A stretch of 64,000 nt of DNA, from contig NZ_FWXD01000010.1 in NCBI RefSeq assembly GCF_900176275.1, positions 62,001 through 126,000 of the forward strand, given 5' to 3'. Below, one piece after another: positions 46,895 through 57,272 of this stretch. The stretch is from Andreprevotia lacus DSM 23236 (lineage in GTDB: Bacteria; Pseudomonadota; Gammaproteobacteria; Burkholderiales; Chitinibacteraceae). A program made the translations under genes and the position numbers. The notes under the pieces were generated by a model. The model did not search any database. It had not been told where the DNA came from and saw nothing but the letters and a program-made list of their open reading frames with translations. The stretch's first letter is position 1; each line of letters opens with the position of its first letter.

Positions 46895-48223
46895 ATGACC
46901 GGCAGTCGTGTCGTCTGGAGTGAGGGGCTGTTCCTGCAGCAGCAGCACTTCCAGCAGCAGGAACGTTTTTTTGAATCGCAGCTGGTACGCCACGTGCAAC
47001 TGGCTGCGGAGTGGCAATGGGGTTTTGCCGAACTCAAGCTCGATACCGGGCTGAACAGCCTGGGCAAGCTTGGCTTGACCAGTGCGCGCGGCATTTTGCG
47101 CGACGGCAGCTTGTTCGATGTGCCGGGCCAGGACCCGTTGCCTCAACCACTGGATGTGCCGCTGGATGCGCGCAATGAGCTGGTTTATCTGGCCATGCCG
47201 CTGGCGTTGGCCGGCCGTGCGCAGTTTGATCTGACGCAGAGCGAGGAAGCTGCACTGGCGCGCTACGTGGCCGAAACCCACGAGCTGACCGATGTGCTGG
47301 ACCCGGCGCTCAAGGTGCCGGCACTGTTGGGGCGGCAGAATCTGCAGCTGGTCATGCAACGCGAGCTGTCCGGCGCCTGGGTGGCTTTGCCGGTGGCACG
47401 CGTGATCGAATGCCTGGCCGATGGCCGCGTATCGCTCGACGACAGCTTTGTACCGCCCACCCTGGCGCTGACGGCTTCGCCGGTGCTGGAGGCGTGGCTC
47501 AAGGAGCTGGCTGGTTTGGTGCGCCAGCGTGCCATGGCCGTGGCTGCCCGCGTGGGCGCGCCCAAGAGCAGCGTGGCCGATATCGCCGAATTCCTGCTGC
47601 TGCAAACGCTGAATCGTTACTCGCCGGGGCTGGAACAGATGGTGGCGCGCAATCATTGCCATCCCTCACTGTTCTTTGGCCTGGGCCAGACCCTGCTGGG
47701 CGATCTGTCCATTTTTGCCAACGAGAACCGCCTTGCCAGCGACGTGCCGCTTTACCTGCACGATGCGCCGGAAGCCTGCTTCCCGCCGCTGATTGCCGAG
47801 CTGCGCCGCATGCTGTCCATGGTGTTCGAGCAGAGTGCGATTGCCATCGAGCTGCAGGAACGCAACTACGGCATCCGTGTGGCCATCGTGCCGGACAGCG
47901 GTCTGTTCGAGCAGTCCAAGTTCGTGTTGGCAGCCAAGGGCCAGCTGGCAAGCGAAGTGCTGCGCAACCTGTTGCCGTCGCAGATCAAGATCGGACCGGT
48001 CGAGAAGATCCGCGACCTGATCAGTCTGCAACTGCCAGGGGTGCGCATTGCCGCGTTGCCGGTAGTGCCACACCAGATCCCGTTCCATGCCGGGTTCAAC
48101 TACTTCGAACTCGAAAAGGGCAGTGAATTCTGGCAGCAATTGAGTCAGTCGGCAGGCTTGGCCCTGCACGTGGCCGGCGATTTCCCGGGTCTGGAATTAG
48201 AGCTTTGGGCCGTGCGCAGCTGA
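46895..48223 (+). CDS. tssK: T6SS baseplate protein TssK
   Basis: The 442-residue protein begins VVWSEGLFLQQQHFQQQERF, the hallmark of TssK, which joins the baseplate to the TssJLM membrane complex. Its C-terminal part (QIPFHAGFNYFELEKGSEFW) is also typical. It lies 27 bases after tssJ. Confidence 0.95.
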   Translation: MTGSRVVWSEGLFLQQQHFQQQERFFESQLVRHVQLAAEWQWGFAELKLDTGLNSLGKLGLTSARGILRDGSLFDVPGQDPLPQPLDVPLDARNELVYLAMPLALAGRAQFDLTQSEEAALARYVAETHELTDVLDPALKVPALLGRQNLQLVMQRELSGAWVALPVARVIECLADGRVSLDDSFVPPTLALTASPVLEAWLKELAGLVRQRAMAVAARVGAPKSSVADIAEFLLLQTLNRYSPGLEQMVARNHCHPSLFFGLGQTLLGDLSIFANENRLASDVPLYLHDAPEACFPPLIAELRRMLSMVFEQSAIAIELQERNYGIRVAIVPDSGLFEQSKFVLAAKGQLASEVLRNLLPSQIKIGPVEKIRDLISLQLPGVRIAALPVVPHQIPFHAGFNYFELEKGSEFWQQLSQSAGLALHVAGDFPGLELELWAVRS

Positions 48224-48255
48224 CCGCTGCCAGCCCGATACAGGAGTAAGCAAGA

Positions 48256-49512
48256 TTGAGTATCGCCACCGAATCCAGCCATCCGCTGGACCAGTTTCTG
48301 GGTGCAGCCCCCGGCGCTAGCCAGCCCGCGCAAGCCTATGGCCCGGCCGATGCCGGCGCGGTTGACGCGCTGCGCAGCGGTCACAATGCCATTGTGTCCA
48401 GCGCCAGCCCGCTGCTGTATGCCGCCATGCAGTTGCGCCACAGCGACACGCCGCAAAATCTGGCCGCGCTGCAGAGCTACCTGGTGCAAGGCATCAAGGA
48501 GTTCGAGGACGCCATGCGTCGCAAGGGCGTTCGCCACGAGCACGTGGTTGCCGCGCGCTATGTGCTGTGTACCTTCCTCGACGAAGTGATCTGCTCGTGC
48601 GAGTGGGGCGTGAGCTGGGGCTCGTGCAGCCTCTTGGTGCAGTTCCACAACGAAACCTGGGGCGGCGAGAAGTTCTTCCAGCTGCTAGAGCGCCTGAAGG
48701 AAACGCCGGCCGATACGCGCGACCTGCTTGAGCTGATGTATGTGTGCTTGAGCTACGGTTTCTCCGGCCGCTTTGGTGTGATCGATGGCGGCCAGCAGCA
48801 GCTGGCCGTGCTGCGCAACCAGCTGGCCGAACTGCTGCGCCAGTACAGTCCGCAGGCAGCCAGCAACGATCTGGCCGATCACTGGCAAGGCGTGCACGGC
48901 AAGGTGTCCAAGCCGCTGACCATCGTGCCACTGTGGGTGTCGGCCATCCTGCTGCTGGTGGTGCTGGTCATCATGTATCTGTTCCTGTCGCTGCGCATCA
49001 ACCAGCATTCCGATCCGGTCTTCGGCGACATCCAGAGCATCCGCGCCCGTTCGGCGCCGCTGGCCCAGCCCAAGGCTGCCGCCCAGCCGCGTCTGGCGCA
49101 GTTCCTCGAGAAGGAAATCGCCGAGAGCAAGGTCAGCGTGGCCGACTTTGCCGACCGCTCGGTGGTCACCATCCTGGGCGACGGCCTGTTTGAATCGGGC
49201 AGCGCCGACGTGATCCCGGCTGCGCTGCCGGTGCTGCACCGGATCGGGCAGGAAGTGAACAAGATCCAGGGCAAGGTGCTCGTCACCGGGCATACCGACA
49301 ACCAGCCGATTGCCAGCCTGCGCTTTCCGTCCAACTGGCACCTGTCACAGGCGCGCGCCCAGTCGGTGCGTGATGTGCTGGCCATCGATGTGCCGGCCAA
49401 CCGCCTGACCGTGGAGGGCCGTTCCGACTCCGAACCGGTGGTCAAGAACGACACCCCGGCCAATCGCGCCAAAAACCGCCGTGTTGAAATCACGGTGTTC
49501 GTGACACGCTAA
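48256..49512 (+). CDS. tssL: T6SS inner-membrane protein TssL with OmpA-like domain
   Basis: The 418-residue protein appears to start with TTG 48256 behind AGGAG (48242-48246). The DotU-like cytoplasmic domain covers about 1-215 (HVVAARYVLCTFLDEVICS), a transmembrane helix about 223-245, and a C-terminal OmpA-like peptidoglycan-binding domain about 300-418 (VTGHTDNQPIASLRFPSNWH). The fused OmpA domain makes this an extended TssL that can bind the cell wall itself. Confidence 0.93.
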   Translation: MSIATESSHPLDQFLGAAPGASQPAQAYGPADAGAVDALRSGHNAIVSSASPLLYAAMQLRHSDTPQNLAALQSYLVQGIKEFEDAMRRKGVRHEHVVAARYVLCTFLDEVICSCEWGVSWGSCSLLVQFHNETWGGEKFFQLLERLKETPADTRDLLELMYVCLSYGFSGRFGVIDGGQQQLAVLRNQLAELLRQYSPQAASNDLADHWQGVHGKVSKPLTIVPLWVSAILLLVVLVIMYLFLSLRINQHSDPVFGDIQSIRARSAPLAQPKAAAQPRLAQFLEKEIAESKVSVADFADRSVVTILGDGLFESGSADVIPAALPVLHRIGQEVNKIQGKVLVTGHTDNQPIASLRFPSNWHLSQARAQSVRDVLAIDVPANRLTVEGRSDSEPVVKNDTPANRAKNRRVEITVFVTR

Positions 49513-49533
49513 CCCGACCCTGAGCCGCTTTAG

Positions 49534-52500
49534 ATGAAAACGTTTCTTCGCTTTATTCTCAATCGCTGGGTACTGACTGCGCTGGGCCTGCTGGGCCTGG
49601 TGCTGTTGATCTGGTTCGTCGGCCCGCTGGTGGCCGTGGGGTCGTGGCGCCCGCTGGCATCGCTGTGGGTGCGCCTGGGCCTGACCGTGTTGATCGCGGT
49701 GCTGTATTTCGGCGCGCTGATCCTGACCCTGACGCGCGCGCGCCGTGCCAGTGCCGAGCTGCAAAAAGGCATGCTGGAAGGCGAAAGCGCCGGTGGCAAC
49801 TCACAGTCGGGCGAGCCGCTCAAGCGCCGCTTTGCCGATGCGATTGCCACCTTGCGCCAGGTGCGCCAGGACGAAGCCGGTCATGGCTGGTTCGCCCGCA
49901 TGCTCAGCGCGCTGGATCGCGACACCTACCTGTATCGCCTGCCGTGGTACGTGATCGTTGGCGCGCCGGGCACCGGCAAGAGCACCATTTTCCGCAATTC
50001 CGGTTTGAAGTTTCCGCTGGGTGACCCGAAGAACGACGAGGCGGTGGATGGTGTCGGCGGCACGCGCAACTGCAAGTGGCTGTTCTCGGACAAGGCCGTG
50101 CTGCTGGATACCGCCGGCCGCTATACCACGCACGAGAGTGACCGCCATGCCGACGCGGCCGAGTGGGAAGAATTCCTGCAGCTCTTGAAGAAGACCCGTC
50201 CGCGCCAGCCGATCAACGGCATCATGGTGTCGGTCAGTGCCGACACGCTGCTGGGTGGCCGCAAGTCCGAGCTGGAAATCCAGGCCAATGCCATCCGCAA
50301 CCGCGTGCATGAAATCCGCCACGTGCTGGGGCTGGAAGTGCCGGTTTACCTGGTGGTGACCAAGGCCGACCTGATCTCCGGCTTCTGCGAATTCTTCGAT
50401 ACGCTCAGCACCGAAGAGCGCGAGCAGGTCTGGGGTGTGACGCTGCCGCTGCCGGCATCGCCGAAGGAAAACGTTGCGCTGACCACCATCAAGGGCGAGC
50501 TGGAGCAGCTTAACCATCGTCTTCAGGGCCTGCTGCTGGGCAAGCTGCAGCGCGAGACCGATGTCGAGCGCCGTACCTTGCTGGGCTTCTTTCCGCAGAG
50601 CTTCCATGCGCTGCAACAGCCGCTGCTCGACTTCATCGAAACGACCTTCAGCGCCAACCCATATCAATCGCGCATTCTGCTGCGTGGCTTCTACTTCACC
50701 AGCGGCGCACAGCAAGGTGCACCGGTCGATCCGCTGCTGCCGGCCGTGGCCGGCCCGCTGGGTCTGCGCCATTCGTTCTCGCTGGCTCGTTCCGCGCAGA
50801 TGGTATTTCGCCCCTTCTTCGTGGCCCGCGTATTCCGTGAGCTAATGCTGGGCGAGGCACACCTTGCCGGCAGCAATCTGTCGTGGACGCGCAAGCGCAC
50901 GTTGCTGAACTCGGCCGGTTACATCCTGCTGGGCGTACTGGTGGTGCTGGCGGCTGGCTCGATGCTGGCGGGTTATCAACACAACAACGATTACGTTGAT
51001 GCCGTGGCCGCACGCGTGCCCAAGGTGCGCGAGCAGGTTGAACGCATCAACGTCGGTCAGGACATGTCGTTGCCGGATCTGCTGCCGACCTTGCAGGCCG
51101 TGCGCGACATCCCTGCGCCGGCAGCAGGCAAGAGCGCGCCGTGGCTGGGCAATATGGGCATGTACCAGGGCGACAAGCTGTCCTCGGCGGCCAACAATGC
51201 CTACTACCGTCTGCTGCAGGATACCTTTGTGCCGCAGATCAATGCCCGCCTGGAGCAGGCACTGCGTACGCTGAAGAATGATCCGGACCTGCAGTATGAA
51301 ACGCTCAAGGTCTACCTGATGCTGCACGATGTCGAGCATTTCGATGCCAACGCGCTCAAGGCTTGGGTGATGCTGGACTGGGACAGCAATCTGCCGCGTG
51401 ATTTCCCGATCGATCAACGCAAGCAGCTGGAAACGCATCTGGATGTACTGTTGTCGCGTGGCGCAGTGCAAAGCTTGATTCCGCTCGACAAGGATCTGAC
51501 CCAGCAGGTGCGCAGCCTGTTATCCAGCGCACCGCTGCCCAACCGCATCTATGGTCGCTTGAAGCGCATGGGCGTGGGCAGCCAGATCGCCGAGTTCCGC
51601 ATTACCGAGGCCGCCGGTCCATCGGCCGCCGTGGTGTTCGTTCGCGCCAGTGGTGCGCCGCTCAGCCAGGGCATGCCGGGCCTGTTTACCGCCGATGGGT
51701 ATACCAAGGCCTTCCTGCCGGCCATCGATCCTGTCCTCAAGGACCTGTTCAAGGAAGAGGGCTGGGTGCTGCGCGATGAGCAAGGCAACAAGGGCCTGAA
51801 GGATGTGGTGAACGCCGAACAGGAACAGAAGAAGGTGCGCGATGCCGTGCGCCGCCTGTACCTCGAAGAATATGCCGGCTTGTGGCAACGCTTTGTCAGC
51901 GACATCCGCATCGTGCCGCAGGCCAATCTGGAACAGAGCGTGCACGTGACACGGGTGCTGTCCGGCCCGGATTCGCCGCTGCTCTACCTGCTGCGTGGCA
52001 TCACCAACGAAACCTCGCTGGTGGCCCGTGCGGAAGGTCCGACTCTGGGCGCGAAGCTGGATGCAGTCGCGGCCAGCGCCGTTCAGGCGCAGAAAGACAA
52101 GCTGCAGCAGCTGATGACCTCAAAGCCGACCACCCGTGCGGTTGAAGGTGAAACCCGACTCGAGTATATCGTTGACAGCCGCTTCACCAGCATCCACCGC
52201 ATGGTGACGCCGCCCGGCCCGAATGCCCCGGCGCCGATTGATGGCACCATCGTGCTGCTCAGCGACCTGTACAACTACCTGACCGCTGCCGATGCTGCAG
52301 TTCAATCCAAGGGCGCACTGCCGGCCAGTGACTTGCCGCAACGCCTGAAGAGCGAAGCGGCCCGCATGCCCGAGCCGATCGGCGGCATGCTGCAGGGCCT
52401 GGGTGACACCAGTGTCAATCACGTGCAGGGCGTGGCCAAGCAGAATCTGTCGTCGGTGATGGAAAACACCGTGGGCGAGGCCTGCGCGCAAGTGGTCAAG

Positions 52501-53142
52501 GATCGCTATCCGTTCAACCGTGCCAGCAGCAGCGATGTGCGCCGCGATGACTTTGCGCGCATTTTCAGTCCGGGTGGCGTGATCGATGCCTTCTTCCAGA
52601 AGAGCCTGGCGCAGGAAGTAGATACCTCGACCAAACCGTGGTCGTTCAAGCCGGGTACGGCTGGTGCGGCCAACAACCAGTCTGTTGCGCTGGCCGATTT
52701 CCAGCGTGCAGCGGTGATTCGCGATGTTTTTTTCCCGGGCGGCAACCAGGCTCAGGTCCGGTTTACCATCAAGCCGGTTGAAATGGATGCCGCCCTCGCC
52801 CAAACCGTACTCGATATCGACGGTCAGGTCCTGAAGTACCGCCACGGTGCCATCGTGCCACAGCAAATGACCTGGCCGGGCAGCAAGGGCACTGGCCAGA
52901 TTCGCCTGGCCATGAATGCAGTGAACGGCAGCGATGTCGGTGGCCTGACCTTTGAGGGCGACTGGGCGCTGTGGCACGCAATGGACAAGGCCGTGATCGA
53001 GCAGACCGCCCGCCCGGAAACCGTGCGCGTGGTGTTCAAGATCCAGGATCGCTACGTGAAGTACGAAATCACCACGTCGACCGTACAGAGCCCGTTCCGG
53101 CTGGCCGAGCTCGACAAGTTCAAATGCCCGACCGCGCTGTGA
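49534..53142 (+). CDS. tssM: T6SS inner-membrane protein TssM (IcmF)
   Basis: The 1202-residue protein has two N-terminal transmembrane helices (about 12-30 and 47-67), a cytoplasmic NTPase-like domain with an intact Walker A motif GAPGTGKST (143-151) and DTAGRYT, a third helix (about 462-482) and a large periplasmic domain that binds TssJ. It forms the trans-envelope core with TssJ and TssL. Length is typical. Confidence 0.96.
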   Translation: MKTFLRFILNRWVLTALGLLGLVLLIWFVGPLVAVGSWRPLASLWVRLGLTVLIAVLYFGALILTLTRARRASAELQKGMLEGESAGGNSQSGEPLKRRFADAIATLRQVRQDEAGHGWFARMLSALDRDTYLYRLPWYVIVGAPGTGKSTIFRNSGLKFPLGDPKNDEAVDGVGGTRNCKWLFSDKAVLLDTAGRYTTHESDRHADAAEWEEFLQLLKKTRPRQPINGIMVSVSADTLLGGRKSELEIQANAIRNRVHEIRHVLGLEVPVYLVVTKADLISGFCEFFDTLSTEEREQVWGVTLPLPASPKENVALTTIKGELEQLNHRLQGLLLGKLQRETDVERRTLLGFFPQSFHALQQPLLDFIETTFSANPYQSRILLRGFYFTSGAQQGAPVDPLLPAVAGPLGLRHSFSLARSAQMVFRPFFVARVFRELMLGEAHLAGSNLSWTRKRTLLNSAGYILLGVLVVLAAGSMLAGYQHNNDYVDAVAARVPKVREQVERINVGQDMSLPDLLPTLQAVRDIPAPAAGKSAPWLGNMGMYQGDKLSSAANNAYYRLLQDTFVPQINARLEQALRTLKNDPDLQYETLKVYLMLHDVEHFDANALKAWVMLDWDSNLPRDFPIDQRKQLETHLDVLLSRGAVQSLIPLDKDLTQQVRSLLSSAPLPNRIYGRLKRMGVGSQIAEFRITEAAGPSAAVVFVRASGAPLSQGMPGLFTADGYTKAFLPAIDPVLKDLFKEEGWVLRDEQGNKGLKDVVNAEQEQKKVRDAVRRLYLEEYAGLWQRFVSDIRIVPQANLEQSVHVTRVLSGPDSPLLYLLRGITNETSLVARAEGPTLGAKLDAVAASAVQAQKDKLQQLMTSKPTTRAVEGETRLEYIVDSRFTSIHRMVTPPGPNAPAPIDGTIVLLSDLYNYLTAADAAVQSKGALPASDLPQRLKSEAARMPEPIGGMLQGLGDTSVNHVQGVAKQNLSSVMENTVGEACAQVVKDRYPFNRASSSDVRRDDFARIFSPGGVIDAFFQKSLAQEVDTSTKPWSFKPGTAGAANNQSVALADFQRAAVIRDVFFPGGNQAQVRFTIKPVEMDAALAQTVLDIDGQVLKYRHGAIVPQQMTWPGSKGTGQIRLAMNAVNGSDVGGLTFEGDWALWHAMDKAVIEQTARPETVRVVFKIQDRYVKYEITTSTVQSPFRLAELDKFKCPTAL

Positions 53143-53161
53143 TCGCAGGCAGGAGTAGTTG

Positions 53162-53878
53162 GTGATCGGTTGGTTTGGCAAGATCCCGGCTGCGCCGGAT
53201 TTCATCGTCCGCCATCTGGACGAGGCATTGGCACAAAGACTGGCAGACTGGCTGGAAAGCTCGGTCGCCAGCTATCGACAAACCGCCGGCGCAGACTGGC
53301 AGAGCCTGTTCCTGCAGGCACCGCAGTGGCGTTTTTTGCTGGCGCCGGGCGTGATCAGCCCGCAGGCCATGATCGGTGTGATCACGCCCAGTATCGATGC
53401 TGTCGGCCGCTGCTACCCCTGCGTGTTCGGCAAATTGCTGGCCGAGCACTGGGCGCAGCAACTGGTGCTGGCCGACGTTACTGCATGGTTTGCGCAACTG
53501 GAGTCCATCGCGTTGCAGGCAGTAGGCCAGCGTTGGGACAGCCAGCAGATCGATGGCGAGCTGGAGCGTTTGAAGATATTGGGGCTGGACGAGTTGAACA
53601 TGCCCTTTGATGCCCAGGCACGTCGGCTGGCAACCGAATGGCATCAGCACCGCCCCATGGGGGCGCCGTTGGGCCTGCCCGCCGAGCTGCCGCTCAACAC
53701 GCTGGCACAGCAGTTGGGCAGTCTGGCGTTCGAGCGCTTGTTTGCTGGTCAGTCGGTCTGGTGGGAGCGTGGGCAGGGGCATGAGCAGTATCAGATGCGC
53801 CGCTTTCAGGGCTTGCCCAATTTTTACGAGTTTTCGCTACTGATGTCGCCGCGCGCCAGCGCAACTGCACCTGTGTAA
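53162..53878 (+). CDS. tagF: T6SS-associated protein TagF (ImpM)
   Basis: GTG 53162 sits six bases after AGGAG (53151-53155) and gives 238 residues; a TTG one codon earlier is less likely. The start IGWFGKIPAAPDFIVRHL and AMIGVITPSIDAVGRCYPCV are typical of TagF. In some bacteria TagF restrains T6SS assembly after translation. It lies between tssM and tssE. Confidence 0.9.
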   Translation: MIGWFGKIPAAPDFIVRHLDEALAQRLADWLESSVASYRQTAGADWQSLFLQAPQWRFLLAPGVISPQAMIGVITPSIDAVGRCYPCVFGKLLAEHWAQQLVLADVTAWFAQLESIALQAVGQRWDSQQIDGELERLKILGLDELNMPFDAQARRLATEWHQHRPMGAPLGLPAELPLNTLAQQLGSLAFERLFAGQSVWWERGQGHEQYQMRRFQGLPNFYEFSLLMSPRASATAPV

Positions 53879-53887
53879 CGAGCCAGC

Positions 53888-54370
53888 ATGAAACGAGAAG
53901 ACTTCTTTTTCCCCTCGCTGTTTGATCGGCTGACCGGTACGCAGGCCGTTGTGGCAGGCCGCAATGGCGCTCGCTTGCCTGACCGCAAGGGGCTGTTGGC
54001 CAGCATACAGCGTGACTTGTCGTTTTTGCTCAACTCGATTACTGCGTACCACATTGCGCCGGACAGTGACGAGCCGTACAGCACCTCGGTGATCGGTTTC
54101 GGTTTTCCCTGCCTGAATGGCCAAACCAGCAGCCAGGGGACGGCCAAGCAGATCGAGCGCTGGATACGCCAGGCCATTGTGCGCTTCGAGCCGCGTATCG
54201 ACCCGGTCTCGCTCAAGGTGATTCCTTTGCTTAACGGTGCTGAATCACATCACCAGTTGCTGGCCTTCCAGATAGCCGGCTATGTACTGGCCAATCCGGT
54301 GCCGATCGAATTGCTGCTGCGCACCCAGCTGGACGTTGAAAACGGCCGCTTTTCGGTTTCCGAGTATTAA
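53888..54370 (+). CDS. tssE: T6SS baseplate protein TssE
   Basis: The 160-residue protein is a gp25-like wedge component: PSLFDRLTG near the start and VIGFGFPCLNG, then IRQAIVRFEPRIDPVSLKV (about 97-115). It is ten bases after tagF and three before tssF. Confidence 0.92.
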   Translation: MKREDFFFPSLFDRLTGTQAVVAGRNGARLPDRKGLLASIQRDLSFLLNSITAYHIAPDSDEPYSTSVIGFGFPCLNGQTSSQGTAKQIERWIRQAIVRFEPRIDPVSLKVIPLLNGAESHHQLLAFQIAGYVLANPVPIELLLRTQLDVENGRFSVSEY

Positions 54371-54373
54371 TTC

Positions 54374-56245
54374 ATGGTCAATCAACGCTTTCTGGAGCTC
54401 TACAACCAGGAATTGCGCCACGTGCGCGAAACCGGTCGCGAGTTTGCGCAGCAATATCCGGATATCGCTGCACGGCTGGGCGATTTCGAGGGCATCAGCG
54501 ATCCTTATGTCGAGCGCATGGTCGAGGCCTTTGCTTTCCTCACTGCACGGGTGCAGCTCAAGCAGGAATCGGCGTTTCCGCAATTCACCAGTCAACTGCT
54601 GCGTTGCGCTTATCCCAACTGGGGTTCGCCCACGCCGTCGATGGCCATCGTTGCCATGGCGCCGTCGCGGGCAGCGGCCGGCTTGCTCGAAGGCTATGCC
54701 ATTCCGCGTGGCACGCGGCTGAGCAGTCAGTCGGTGCCTGGCATCGACGGTGTTTGCGAGTTCGTTACCGCGCAGCAGGTCAAGGTCTGGCCGCTGGCGA
54801 TTTCTGCCTGCCGCTATTTGCCGGGCCGCCCGCAAGAGGCTGCGCATCCGTCCACGCAGGCGAAGCTGGAAGTTACCCTGGAGGCCAATACAGGCGCAGA
54901 TCTCACACGCATGCGCATTGACGATCTGTGCGTGCATCTGACCGGGGCCGACGATGTAGCCGGGCGACTCACCGAGCAAGTGCTGGGCCGCAGCGTGGCG
55001 ATACGCGTGAGCGCGCCTGAGGGGCCAGAGCCACGCCGATTTACCGAGTTGCGTCTCGATGCACTGGCCCCCATCGGTTTTCGCGATGACGAAGCCATGC
55101 TGGAGCACGCCACTGCGGCCTTTGCCGGCTATCGCATGCTGCACGAGTATTTTGCATTTCCGCAGCGCTTCCGTTATTTCCGCCTCGCGGGTGCACAACT
55201 GGCTCAGGCCATTGCAAAACATGCGGTGAATAATCGCGTCAATATCGTGTTTTATCTGTCGAGCAGCGATGCGTCGCTGGCCGGTGCGGTTGATCGAGAC
55301 AACCTGCTGCTGTTCACCACGCCGGTCATCAACCTGTTTCAGCGCCGTACAGACCGTATCCTGGTCAATCAGCTGGCCACCGAATATCATGTGGTGCCCG
55401 ATCGCCGCCGGCCGCTCAGTTACGAGGTCTACGACGTCTTGTCGCTCGAAGGCTATGCGGCAGACGCCAATGATTTCACCCGTTTTGCGCCGCTGTTTGC
55501 GCCAGCTGATGCACGTGAATGGGCGCCGTCGCGCGCCATGTTCTCGCTGCGCCGTTCGCCACGGCTGATCCAGAACCTGTCCGGCGCGCAAGCGCAATTG
55601 GGCAACTACCGCTATTCGGATGTGTTCGTCTCGCTGGTTGATCGCGACAACGTGCCGTATCGCAACGATCTGGCACAGATCGGTGGCGATATCCTGGTCA
55701 CGAATGGTGCCTTGCCCATCCTGTGCCCCAAGGGCAGCAGCCATGATCTGGCGATGACCGATTCGGCGCCGGTCGACGGCATCCGCTTCATTGCCGGGCC
55801 AACCGAGCCTAGCTCGGCGCTGGCCGAGGGGGATACGCCATGGCGCTTGATCAACCTCTTGTCGCTCAATTACCTGTATCTGCACGACCAGACCGAGGGC
55901 GCAGCTGCAGCTGCGGTGAAGGAATTGCTGTCCTTGCACGCGCTCTTGGTGAGCGGGCGCAATCATGCGCATGCGCAAGCGCTGCAGCAGGTGCAAACCC
56001 GCGTGGTGACGCGACCTTATCCGGGGGGCGGCCCAATTGTCTATGCGCGGGGCGTCAAGGTAGACCTGACCTTCGACGAGATGCCCTTTGGCGGCAGCAG
56101 CGCCTTCGTGCTCGGGCTGGTGATGCAGCATTACCTCAAGCAACACGCACATCTGAACAGCTTTGTGGAAACCACCCTGCACGGGCTGGGTAGAAAGGAT
56201 ATCAAGACATGGCCGGCGCAGCTGGGACACAAAGGGCTGATCTGA
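54374..56245 (+). CDS. tssF: T6SS baseplate protein TssF (ImpG)
   Basis: The 623-residue protein begins FLELYNQELRHVRETGREFA, characteristic of TssF, and includes DPYVERMVEAFAFLTARVQL. TssF is the main baseplate wedge protein with TssG. Its end overlaps tssG by 37 bases. Confidence 0.95.
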   Translation: MVNQRFLELYNQELRHVRETGREFAQQYPDIAARLGDFEGISDPYVERMVEAFAFLTARVQLKQESAFPQFTSQLLRCAYPNWGSPTPSMAIVAMAPSRAAAGLLEGYAIPRGTRLSSQSVPGIDGVCEFVTAQQVKVWPLAISACRYLPGRPQEAAHPSTQAKLEVTLEANTGADLTRMRIDDLCVHLTGADDVAGRLTEQVLGRSVAIRVSAPEGPEPRRFTELRLDALAPIGFRDDEAMLEHATAAFAGYRMLHEYFAFPQRFRYFRLAGAQLAQAIAKHAVNNRVNIVFYLSSSDASLAGAVDRDNLLLFTTPVINLFQRRTDRILVNQLATEYHVVPDRRRPLSYEVYDVLSLEGYAADANDFTRFAPLFAPADAREWAPSRAMFSLRRSPRLIQNLSGAQAQLGNYRYSDVFVSLVDRDNVPYRNDLAQIGGDILVTNGALPILCPKGSSHDLAMTDSAPVDGIRFIAGPTEPSSALAEGDTPWRLINLLSLNYLYLHDQTEGAAAAAVKELLSLHALLVSGRNHAHAQALQQVQTRVVTRPYPGGGPIVYARGVKVDLTFDEMPFGGSSAFVLGLVMQHYLKQHAHLNSFVETTLHGLGRKDIKTWPAQLGHKGLI

Positions 56246-57225
56246 ACGCGCTGGCCCCGTTTGTCGACACCGCCAGCCGGCAGGAGTATTTTGCGCTGCT
56301 GCGGCTGGTGGATGCCGCATCGCCGGGCTTGCCGCCGCTGGGCCGTGCGCCGCGCCCGCAGCAAGAGGCGGTGCGGCTGTCGCAGCTGCCCGCGCTCATT
56401 TTTGCGCCGAGCGAAGTGGCCGAGGTGTGCAGCCAGCCGGGCAGCGTACCGCGCATCCGCTCGGCCGGTTTTGGCGTCTATGGCCCCAATGGCCCGCTGC
56501 AACTGCACCTGACCGAAGCCGCATGGGATCAGCTGCACAACCAGCAGGACGACAGCCTGGTTGCGTTTGCCGACGTATTCCACCAGCGCCTGCACAGCCT
56601 GTTCTACCGCGCTTGGGCAGACAGCCAGCCCGTGATCAGTTTTGACCGCGACGGACACGGCGCCTTCACGCGCATGCTGGGCAGCCTGTGCGGCTACGGT
56701 AGTGAGACCCTGTCCAAACGCGATGCGGTCAGCGATGCTTTCAAGCTGCTGCATGCCGGTTTCTTTGCGCGCTCGGTGCGCAGCGCGGGTGCGCTGCAGT
56801 CGCTGCTGGGTGAGCTGTTCGGCGTGCCGGTCAAGGTGCACGAGCACGTACGTGGTTATATCGAACTGGAGCCGTCGCAATGGAGCCAGCTCAGCCGCGA
56901 TAACGTCGGGCTGGCGCACAGCGTGGTGCTGGGCAAACGCGTGCCGGACGTGCAATACGGCTTCGAGATCGAAATCGGCCCGCTGGATCGCCAGCAATAC
57001 GAATTGTTTGCCCCTGATGGCTTTGCGATGCAGGCCCTCACCGCGCTGGTGCACAACTGGGTGGGTGTGGAGTACCGCTGGCAGGTGAAACTGCTGGCAC
57101 ACGCTGCCACGGCAAGGCCGCTGCAGCTGGGCAAGGGCGCGCGCCTCAGCTTTGACGGCTGGGCGCGTGATCTGAATGTGCCGCGCCAAACCTTGCAGGG
57201 CGCCACCATGGTGCACCGCCAGTGA
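56209..57225 (+). CDS. tssG: T6SS baseplate protein TssG (ImpH)
   Basis: The 338-residue protein pairs with TssF in the wedge. Family segments include YFALLRLVDAASPGLPPLGR (about 24-43) and FGVYGPNGPLQLHLTEA. The start at ATG 56209 lies within the end of tssF. It is the last gene of the continuous rightward run; the next gene is on the other strand. Confidence 0.93.
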   Translation: MAGAAGTQRADLNALAPFVDTASRQEYFALLRLVDAASPGLPPLGRAPRPQQEAVRLSQLPALIFAPSEVAEVCSQPGSVPRIRSAGFGVYGPNGPLQLHLTEAAWDQLHNQQDDSLVAFADVFHQRLHSLFYRAWADSQPVISFDRDGHGAFTRMLGSLCGYGSETLSKRDAVSDAFKLLHAGFFARSVRSAGALQSLLGELFGVPVKVHEHVRGYIELEPSQWSQLSRDNVGLAHSVVLGKRVPDVQYGFEIEIGPLDRQQYELFAPDGFAMQALTALVHNWVGVEYRWQVKLLAHAATARPLQLGKGARLSFDGWARDLNVPRQTLQGATMVHRQ

Positions 57226-57272
57226 TGAGTTGGCTCGCCTGCTTGTACGGCGCTGTGTCGGCGACCCTGGCG

